Assembly: GCA_900756945.1 (NCBI GenBank)
Contig: CAAELZ010000087.1
Location: 1-33,448, forward strand
DNA from: an uncultured Collinsella sp.
GTDB taxonomy: Bacteria > Actinomycetota > Coriobacteriia > Coriobacteriales > Coriobacteriaceae
Reading direction: 5' to 3'
DNA length: 33,448 bases
Part shown: positions 23,984 to 30,954 of the stretch, one piece after another
Layout: the number at the start of each line of letters is the position of its first letter
Position numbering within the stretch: the first letter of the stretch is position 1
The notes under the pieces: generated by a model
The model's input: the letters and a program-made list of their open reading frames with translations, nothing else
Databases searched by the model: none
What the model was told of the DNA's origin: nothing
Program-made: the position numbers and the translations under genes

Positions 23984-25333
23984 CTAGCTTTCGATATAAT
24001 CCTTTAGCTTGCTCGAACGGCTCGGGTGGCGGAGCTTGGCCAAGGTCTTGGACTCGATCTGGCGGATACGCTCGCGCGTGACGCCAAACTCGCGGCCGAC
24101 TTCCTCGAGCGTGCGGGGATGCCCGTCGACAAGGCCAAAGCGTAGCTCGATAACCTTGCGCTCACGATCGGCAAGCGAGTCGAGCACCTGAGTGAGCTGC
24201 TCCTGCAGCATGGAAAAGCTGGCGGCATCGGGCGGAACGATAGCCTGGGAGTCCTCGATAAAATCGCCCAGCTGGGAATCCTCTTCCTCGCCGATGGGGG
24301 TCTCAAGCGACACGGGCTCCTGCGAGATCTTCTGGATCTCGCGGACGCGGTCGGCGCTCATGTCCATCTCGGCACCGATCTCCTCGGGGGTCGGGTCGCG
24401 ACCCAGGTCCTGAAGGAGCTGGCGCTGCACGCGGACGAGCTTGTTGATAGTCTCGACCATATGCACGGGAATACGGATGGTACGGGCCTGGTCGGCGATA
24501 GCGCGCGTAATGGCCTGACGGATCCACCACGTGGCGTACGTGGAGAACTTGAAGCCCTTCTGGTAGTCGAACTTCTCGACGGCGCGAATCAGACCGAGGT
24601 TACCCTCCTGGATCAGGTCAAGGAACAGCATGCCGCGGCCGACATAGCGCTTGGCGATGGAGACGACCAGACGCAGGTTTGCGCTGATGAGTGCCTGCTT
24701 AGCTTCGAGGCCGACGTTCTCAATGCGCGTAAGACGACGCATCTCGGCACGCGTGAGCTCGAGCTCACCGGCATCGGCGGCCTCGAGCTTCTCGGTGGCC
24801 TCAAGACCGGCCTCGATCTTCATGGCCAGATCGACCTCTTCGGAGGCGGTCAGCAGGTCGACCTTGCCGATCTCCTTGAGGTACATACGAACCGGATCGC
24901 CGGTCAGCATCACCGTGGAGGCATCGATGCCACGCACGCGCGAGCGTGAACGGGACGTGCGCACGGTGCGCTTCTTCTTACTCTTGGAAGAACCCATCTC
25001 GGCGTCGGCCTGACGGGCCATCTTGAGCTCGTGATCGTCGAGCGAGCCGGAATCGTGCTCGTCGTCGTCATCAAAATCGTCGGTATCGGTATCGTTATCG
25101 TCATCGTCGACGTCCATGGGGGCGTCGTCGTTTCCGCTCGCGGAGATAATCTGGATGCCGCTGTTGCGCAGCGCGGAATACACCGCGGTGAGCTGCTCGT
25201 CAGAAACATCGATATCCTTCAGGGCGACCTGAATCTCGTCCTCGGTTACCGAAGTCCTGTTTGAGCCGTTGCCCATGAGCTTTGCAACGTAGGATTCCAG
25301 CCCAGTACCCGTGCTCTCAGTCTTTTTTGGCAC
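23984..25333 (-). CDS. rpoD: Primary sigma factor RpoD (sigma-A)
   Basis: A 449-residue primary sigma-70 factor. The first ~130 residues contain an Asp-rich stretch (DVDDDDNDTDTDDFDDDDE) followed by a basic Ser/Arg/Lys stretch (SSKSKKKRTVRTSRSRSRVR). Regions 1.2-4 follow: DPVRMYLKEIGKVDLL, LISANLRLVVSIAKRYVGRG, the region 2 signature FSTYATWWIRQAITRAIADQ, region 3 VHMVETINKLVRVQRQL, and region 4 LEEVGREFGVTRERIRQIES. The GTG at 25333 is preferred (GGGAG just upstream); an ATG at 25348 would add five residues. It follows dnaG by 110 bases and ends at a strong terminator. Confidence 0.95.
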   Translation of the reverse strand: MPKKTESTGTGLESYVAKLMGNGSNRTSVTEDEIQVALKDIDVSDEQLTAVYSALRNSGIQIISASGNDDAPMDVDDDDNDTDTDDFDDDDEHDSGSLDDHELKMARQADAEMGSSKSKKKRTVRTSRSRSRVRGIDASTVMLTGDPVRMYLKEIGKVDLLTASEEVDLAMKIEAGLEATEKLEAADAGELELTRAEMRRLTRIENVGLEAKQALISANLRLVVSIAKRYVGRGMLFLDLIQEGNLGLIRAVEKFDYQKGFKFSTYATWWIRQAITRAIADQARTIRIPVHMVETINKLVRVQRQLLQDLGRDPTPEEIGAEMDMSADRVREIQKISQEPVSLETPIGEEEDSQLGDFIEDSQAIVPPDAASFSMLQEQLTQVLDSLADRERKVIELRFGLVDGHPRTLEEVGREFGVTRERIRQIESKTLAKLRHPSRSSKLKDYIES

Positions 25334-25443
25334 AGATTCTCCCTTCATAGTCCACAGGACTCAATACTTTAGCACACACATTGACGTCTATACCCAAAAA
25401 GACAACTGGATATAGGCGAGAATACGCTGGTTGACCACAACAT

Positions 25444-27552
25444 CTAGGCCTGTTCGGTGCCCGCGGTCTCCAAACCGATCAAACGGAACGGGTCCGCCAC
25501 GCCGCCGATAGACTTTTGCAGCTCGCGTTGACGCTGCGAATCCTGCGCGGCCTGCACGGTCAGCGCGCGGCGGGCCTCATCGTCGAGCGAACGGTCCTGG
25601 CGCAGCTTGGCCTGTGCGGTACGCATGCGGCGCTTGATGGTGTAGAGCTCGAGCGTATCGAGCATAAAAACGATATTCGTCTCGGTGGGGTGCTTGCTCG
25701 TCGCCGAGATGCGCCCGGCACTCACAAGCGTTGCCGCCTCGGGACACACCGAGCGCGCCGCATCCATGCAGGCTGCAGGATCGGTTCCCGGCGGCGTTGC
25801 CAGAACGGCCCATGCGATGGACTCGTGACGTGGGTCAACCCACTCGATGGAGCAGATGCGGTCGGCATACGTGCGGAACAGGTCGGGGTAGCTCGTAAGC
25901 ATCGTCAACAGCTCGCGCTCCCCTGCCAAGGACTTGCGCTCAAGATCGGTCAGAACCATCGGCGCCGCCGCAGCCGATGCGCCCGAACCGTCAGCCACAG
26001 GCACAGCACCCATACCATCAGGCACATCGATCGGCGGCAGGTCGTCGGCGGCCTCCACGGGCGCGGCACCGTAGGCATCGAGCGGGACATAGTCGTACGG
26101 CTCTTCCTCGGCCGGCGCCGCTACCGCCGGCGTAGCGCCCGATGCCCAAGCGCCACGACCGGCATCGCGAGAACTCGACGCCCGACTGCCCGTCCCGCCG
26201 GACCGCTCAGCCTGTGCCCGCTGGCGCTCATAGTTCTGCTCACGGCGACGCTCCGCATCTTCGCGCTTGGCGACATCGCGAAACACGCGGCCCGAGCTCG
26301 CACGCACTGTCTCCAGATCCAAACCCAGCAGATCGGCAATCTGGATAAAGTACGAATCGATCATATAGCTATCGCGCAGCGGATAGATAAGCGTCAGTGC
26401 ATCTTCCAGCGCCTTGGCGCGACCGCCCGGCGTGGTGATGTCGCTCGACTCCTGCAGCGAACGGTAGACAAAGTCCATGAGGGGCTCGGCAGCGTCGATG
26501 CGCGCCTGCAGCTCCTGTCCACCATGCGCCGTGATGAACTCCATGGGATCGTTGCCGTCGGGCAGCACCACGCAGCGCAGGTCCATCGAATCCTGCTCGA
26601 TAAACTGAATCGCGCGACGGGCGGCCTTCTGGCCCGCGGCATCGCCGTCAAACATATACACGATGCGCTTGGCAAAGCGGGTGAGCGTCTTGACGTGATG
26701 CTCCGTGAGCGCGGTGCCCAGCGTAGCGACAACGTTTTTAATCCCCGCCTCCCAACAGGCGATGCAGTCGGTATAGCCCTCTACCACGATGGCGGTATCC
26801 TGAGCGACGATAAACTCCTTGGCCCAATTAAAGCCGTAGAGGTTTCGCTTTTTATGGAACACGCTCGTCTCGGCGGTGTTGAGGTACTTGGGTTGGCCGT
26901 CACCCATGATTCGACCGCCAAAGGCGATGTTGTGACCCTGCTCATCAAAGATGGGAAACATCACGCGGTCGTAGAAGCGGTCGGCAAGCTGCCCGCGCCC
27001 GCGGCTCACGGCAACGTTGGCGTCGATCATCTCCTGCGGGGTAAAACCCGCCTGGGACAGGTGCGACACCAGCGCGTTGCGGCCCGGTGCAAAACCCAGG
27101 CAGTAGCGGCGGCAGACGTCGCCACCCATGCCGCGGCTGGCAAAGTACTCGCGTGGACGGCCATCCTTACCGCGCATAAGCATGGTGTGGTAGAACTGGG
27201 CGGTCTCGGCGCACAGATCGTAGATGCGGGCACGCTTGGTACCGCGCTCACGGCGATCTCCAGTGTCGTGCAACTCAATACCCGCGCGATCGGCCAAATA
27301 ACGGATTGACTCGGGAAAGCTCAGGTTCTCGCGCTTCATGATATAAGTGAAGACGTCGCCGCCTTCGCCGCAGCCAAAGCAGTGCCAGACCTGCGTGGCG
27401 GGGATAATGTGGAAGGACGGCGTCTTTTCGCCATGGAAGGGGCAGCAACCCCAAAACTCATGGCCGCGGGGCTTGAGCTCAACCGTTTCCTGCACGATGG
27501 CAACCAGGTCAGACGCAGCGCGTACCTGGTCTTTTTCCTCATCGCTAATCAC
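25444..27552 (-). CDS. dnaG: DNA primase DnaG
   Basis: A 702-residue primase that makes RNA primers for replication. The CHC2 zinc ribbon has C37, H40, C58 and C61. The Toprim core has the catalytic Glu in IVVEGYTDCIA (E257) and YMFDGDAAGQKAA (DGD at 301-303). A long Ala/Pro/Gly/Asp-rich linker (about 450-545) separates it from the C-terminal helicase-binding part (LTDLERKSLAGERELLTML onward). The start is GTG at 27552 overlapping ribF by eight bases, with GGGGGTG eight bases upstream. The linker makes the protein longer than the roughly 600 residues common in bacteria. Confidence 0.94.
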   Translation of the reverse strand: MISDEEKDQVRAASDLVAIVQETVELKPRGHEFWGCCPFHGEKTPSFHIIPATQVWHCFGCGEGGDVFTYIMKRENLSFPESIRYLADRAGIELHDTGDRRERGTKRARIYDLCAETAQFYHTMLMRGKDGRPREYFASRGMGGDVCRRYCLGFAPGRNALVSHLSQAGFTPQEMIDANVAVSRGRGQLADRFYDRVMFPIFDEQGHNIAFGGRIMGDGQPKYLNTAETSVFHKKRNLYGFNWAKEFIVAQDTAIVVEGYTDCIACWEAGIKNVVATLGTALTEHHVKTLTRFAKRIVYMFDGDAAGQKAARRAIQFIEQDSMDLRCVVLPDGNDPMEFITAHGGQELQARIDAAEPLMDFVYRSLQESSDITTPGGRAKALEDALTLIYPLRDSYMIDSYFIQIADLLGLDLETVRASSGRVFRDVAKREDAERRREQNYERQRAQAERSGGTGSRASSSRDAGRGAWASGATPAVAAPAEEEPYDYVPLDAYGAAPVEAADDLPPIDVPDGMGAVPVADGSGASAAAAPMVLTDLERKSLAGERELLTMLTSYPDLFRTYADRICSIEWVDPRHESIAWAVLATPPGTDPAACMDAARSVCPEAATLVSAGRISATSKHPTETNIVFMLDTLELYTIKRRMRTAQAKLRQDRSLDDEARRALTVQAAQDSQRQRELQKSIGGVADPFRLIGLETAGTEQA

Positions 27553-28552
27553 GGATGCTCACCCCCTGCTCGCCCAAGTTGTGACGAATATCTTCGATAT
27601 TACCCTCGACGGTCGCAATCAACTCATCCAGCGAATCGAACACACGCGAGGGACGCAGCCAGCGCGTAAACGCCAGCGAAACGGAAGCGCCGTACAGGTC
27701 GCCCGTATAACCAATTAAGTTAGCCTCGAGATGCGATGAAGCGGCATCGTCGGCATACGTCGGCGGCAGGCCGACGTTAACGGCAGCAGGCCATACGGTG
27801 TCATCAACGAGCACCAGGCCCTCATACACGCCATCGGCAGGCACCTGAATGCCGTCGGGAACCTGCAGGTTAGCCGTGGGAAAGCCCATGTCAGAACCCT
27901 CGTGACGGCCACGAATAACACCGCCACGCAGCATATACGGGCGGCCGAGCAACTCAGCAGCAAGCTCCACATGGCCCTGTCCCAGCTCATGACGAATGCG
28001 GGTGGCGCAAATGGCCTCACCGCCCTCGCAAAGCAGGTCGTGCCCGTATACGTCAACGCCGCGCTCGGCACCCCAGATGCGCATCTCGTCAACACCAGAA
28101 GCACCGCCACGACCCAGCCTAAAGTCGCTGCCAACGCGAATCGAACGAATGTCGACCAGACGCGACACCAGCGAGAGAAAAGCAACATGGTCGAGTGCCG
28201 CAACCTCAGGCGTAAAGGGAACGGCCACCACCGCATCGACCCCGGTCTGAGCCAAGGCATGTAGACGGTCGGCCGTCGTCATCAATTTTTGAGCGGGCGA
28301 AGGACTCACCACAACGTCCGGATCGGGATCGAAAGTGACCACGACCGCCTTGCAATCATGGGCGCGCGCATCGCTAACAAGCGCCGCAATGAGCTCCTGG
28401 TGTCCACGGTGAACGCCGTCGAACACGCCGATGGCAATCGATGCGGCACCCAAGTGCTCGCACTCATCAAACGTATCGGCAGCAACGATGCGAGCCTCGT
28501 CCGACTCGCCCTCGAAAAAGATACGCGCGAGCTCGCGAGCGGACAACATCAT
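27545..28552 (-). CDS. ribF: Bifunctional riboflavin kinase / FAD synthetase
   Basis: A 335-residue enzyme that makes FMN and FAD from riboflavin. The N-terminal FAD synthetase domain shows IGVFDGVHRGHQELI (41 on) and RIRVGSDFRLGRGGASG-type nucleotide motifs (SIRVGSDFRLGR). The C-terminal riboflavin kinase domain shows VIRGRHEGSDMGFPTANLQV, GVYEGLVLV and the Glu-containing LEANLIGYTGDLYG motif. Its ATG overlaps the truB stop (ATGA). truB-ribF is a frequent pair. It overlaps dnaG by eight bases. Confidence 0.95.
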   Translation of the reverse strand: MMLSARELARIFFEGESDEARIVAADTFDECEHLGAASIAIGVFDGVHRGHQELIAALVSDARAHDCKAVVVTFDPDPDVVVSPSPAQKLMTTADRLHALAQTGVDAVVAVPFTPEVAALDHVAFLSLVSRLVDIRSIRVGSDFRLGRGGASGVDEMRIWGAERGVDVYGHDLLCEGGEAICATRIRHELGQGHVELAAELLGRPYMLRGGVIRGRHEGSDMGFPTANLQVPDGIQVPADGVYEGLVLVDDTVWPAAVNVGLPPTYADDAASSHLEANLIGYTGDLYGASVSLAFTRWLRPSRVFDSLDELIATVEGNIEDIRHNLGEQGVSIRD

Positions 28553-29481
28553 CGAACACCGCCGATTGCCTGCGGAAACACGTGCTCCATGACAAAGCGG
28601 CCACTCTCAATGCGGGCGAGCGCCTTGAGTCCCCCATCGAGCACCAACGCAAAAGGCGACTTCGAGGTATCGAAATCGGCAAGCACACGCTCAACGGGAA
28701 CGCGTCGGCCGCAGAGCAGATCGTCGGCAAGATTGCCCGGCAAGTCAACACGCGTGGCGCCCAGGGCCGCAATGGGATCCAGGGCAAAGCCAGCCGCGGA
28801 CTCGGGAGAAAGCTCCTCGACCGTATGACAAGCGCCAATGGAAACAACACCGGAGGCCGTGCGGCGCAGCGCGGAAATGTGCGCGGCGCTCTCGCAGGCG
28901 CGGCCCAAATCGCGAGCGAGCGCACGGATATAGGTACCCTTGCTCACTGAGAACGCCACGGTCCACACACACGTATCACCTTCGCCTCCCACGGCGATCA
29001 GGTCGGCGGCATAGACCTCGACGGGGCGCGGAGGTAGGTCCACCGCATTGCCCTCGCGAGCAGACTTGTAGGCGCGAACGCCATTGACCGAGATAGCCGA
29101 AAACGCCGGCGGCACCTGCATCTGCGGACCCAGCATAGCGGCCAAGCGCTCACGGGCATAGGCAGGATCGCGGAGCTCGTTGGCAACAGCCACCGTGCGG
29201 ACCGCCTCGCCCTCCGCATCATCGGTATTGGTCTCGGCGCCAAACGAAATGTCGGCGACATAGCTTTTGGTATCGAGGGTTAGCATGCCCAGCAGACGGG
29301 TGGCCTGGCCCACACCCACCACCATGACACCCGATGCCATGGGGTCGAGCGTGCCGGCATGGCCGACGCGCCGCTCATGGAGGGCGCGCCGGCATTTCGA
29401 AACCACATCGTGGGACGTGCAGCCCACCGGCTTATCGACGGCGAGCAGCATATTCAGTTGAGAAGGCGTACGACGAGCCAT
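28549..29481 (-). CDS. truB: tRNA pseudouridine-55 synthase TruB
   Basis: A 310-residue enzyme that makes pseudouridine 55 in the T loop of tRNAs. It opens MLLAVDKPVGCTSHDVVSKC and has the catalytic Asp in GHAGTLDPMASG (D46), then TKSYVADISFGAETNTDDAEG, QVPPAFSAISVNGVRAY and SKGTYIRALARDLG. The C-terminal part continues as a PUA-like domain. The ATG is at 29481; the nrnA stop lies 15 bases upstream. Confidence 0.95.
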   Translation of the reverse strand: MARRTPSQLNMLLAVDKPVGCTSHDVVSKCRRALHERRVGHAGTLDPMASGVMVVGVGQATRLLGMLTLDTKSYVADISFGAETNTDDAEGEAVRTVAVANELRDPAYARERLAAMLGPQMQVPPAFSAISVNGVRAYKSAREGNAVDLPPRPVEVYAADLIAVGGEGDTCVWTVAFSVSKGTYIRALARDLGRACESAAHISALRRTASGVVSIGACHTVEELSPESAAGFALDPIAALGATRVDLPGNLADDLLCGRRVPVERVLADFDTSKSPFALVLDGGLKALARIESGRFVMEHVFPQAIGGVR

Positions 29482-29496
29482 GTACCATCCAAAAAG

Positions 29497-30540
29497 TTAA
29501 AGCTCGACGGTCACCGAAGCGGGATCCTCCCCCACCAGCTCGGCCAGCATGGGAAGTGCCACGGTAAGCGTCTCGAGAATCGTTCCGTTGTTGGAGAAAC
29601 CGGCGGCAGCGGGATGTCCGCCTCCGCCAAAGGTAGCAGCGATCTCGGACACGTTGAGGTCGCCCTTGGAGCGCAGGTTGCCGCGCACCTTGGTATCGCC
29701 CTCAATGCCCTTCAGGAACAGACAGACCTCGACGCCCATCACCGAGCGCACCACGTCAACCAGACCGTCGCACTCATCCGAGGTGACACCGCAGGCCTCA
29801 AGGTCACTCTGGTACGCGTAGCTATACGCGACGCGCCCGTGGGCCACTGTCTTAATGCGGCCCATAACGATGGACTTGAGGTGCAAAAACTCAACGCGCA
29901 TGCTCTGGTAAACCTCGAGTGCCACACGCGCCGGATCGGCACCGTGGGCAACCAGACGCGAGGCTGCATGGAACGCGGCTGCATCGGCGTTTTGGTACTG
30001 AAAACGGCCGGTATCGGTAACCAAGCCACACAGCAGGCAGGTCGCAACGCCATCACGTGCGACAATGCCGCAATTGTCCAAGAAGCGGTCGATGATCATG
30101 GCGCAGGCTGCAGCTTCGACGCGCCTCAGGCTGAGCTCGGCAAACTCCTCGCGCGCCGGATGGTGATCGAAGCACACCACATGCTTGGAGCGACGAAGCA
30201 CCTCGGCGGAATTATTGAGACGCTCGACGACCGGCACGTCCACCGAGATGAACAGGTCAGGATTGCCGGCATACGCAGATGCCGGTACCAGGCGATCGGA
30301 GCCTTCCATAAAGCGGTAGATGCGCGGAACCGGATCATCGTCTGCCAGCAGCAGGGCAATGTCCTTGTTAGGGAAAAACTTCATAAGCGAGAGGCCCAGA
30401 CCCAACACGGAGCCCAGGGCGTCGCCATCGGGAGAAGTGTGTCCCGAAATCGCAATGGAGGACGCACCCTCGATGAGCTCGAGGATGCGTCGCTGAATAT
30501 CTGCAGACTCGCACGAGGCGAGGTCGGCGGAATTAGTCAT
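29497..30540 (-). CDS. nrnA: Bifunctional oligoribonuclease / PAP phosphatase NrnA (DHH family)
   Basis: A 347-residue phosphoesterase that degrades short RNA oligomers and removes phosphate from pAp. The DHH domain shows H34, D38 and D40 in GHTSPDGDALGS, the signature DHH (125-127) and VTDTGRFQY. The DHHA1 domain ends with the substrate-binding ATFGGGGHPAAAGFS. The ATG at 30540 overlaps rbfA by eight bases. The rbfA-nrnA-truB-ribF order is common in Gram-positive bacteria. Confidence 0.94.
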   Translation of the reverse strand: MTNSADLASCESADIQRRILELIEGASSIAISGHTSPDGDALGSVLGLGLSLMKFFPNKDIALLLADDDPVPRIYRFMEGSDRLVPASAYAGNPDLFISVDVPVVERLNNSAEVLRRSKHVVCFDHHPAREEFAELSLRRVEAAACAMIIDRFLDNCGIVARDGVATCLLCGLVTDTGRFQYQNADAAAFHAASRLVAHGADPARVALEVYQSMRVEFLHLKSIVMGRIKTVAHGRVAYSYAYQSDLEACGVTSDECDGLVDVVRSVMGVEVCLFLKGIEGDTKVRGNLRSKGDLNVSEIAATFGGGGHPAAAGFSNNGTILETLTVALPMLAELVGEDPASVTVEL

Positions 30541-30943
30541 CTAAAGCTGCCTCCTGGGCGGCATCCGCTATCGGATAGCCGTCCTCGTCCTTTTCGATCG
30601 CAAGCGTGGCGGGAACGTTTTCCAGCGCACGCGTGATGCGCTCGGCCTCATCGGTCGAGCGATCGATGCGAAAATCGAGCTCGGGCGTAACACGCCAATC
30701 GAGCGAGCGAGCCAACAGGCTGCGAATACGGCCCTTAGCGCTTGCGAGCGCCTCCATGACCTCGTCGTAGCGGCTCGCATCGCACGACACGAACACACGC
30801 GCGAACGAACGGTCCACCGCGACCTCGACCGCGGTCAAAGTAACCAGGTCGAGACGCGGATCGGAAACCTCAAAGAGCAGGATATAACCGAGCTTCTCGC
30901 GAAGCTGCTCGCCCAGACGGCGGGTTGCCTGCGTTTGCTTCAT
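30533..30943 (-). CDS. rbfA: Ribosome-binding factor A
   Basis: A 136-residue factor for maturation of the 30S subunit and 16S rRNA 5' end. It opens QATRRLGEQLREKLGYILLF and holds the KH-like core VSDPRLDLVTLTAVEVAVD and RSLLARSLDWRVTPELDFRID, with an acidic tail. The ATG has AGGGGG seven bases upstream. It lies 11 bases after infB and overlaps nrnA. Confidence 0.95.
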   Translation of the reverse strand: MKQTQATRRLGEQLREKLGYILLFEVSDPRLDLVTLTAVEVAVDRSFARVFVSCDASRYDEVMEALASAKGRIRSLLARSLDWRVTPELDFRIDRSTDEAERITRALENVPATLAIEKDEDGYPIADAAQEAALDD

Positions 30944-30954
30944 AGCGCTACCCC

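Noticed and set aside
25349..25443. Promoter before rpoD
   Set aside because: TATA-like strings such as TATAGA occur, but none has a -35 box at a proper distance that I could defend.
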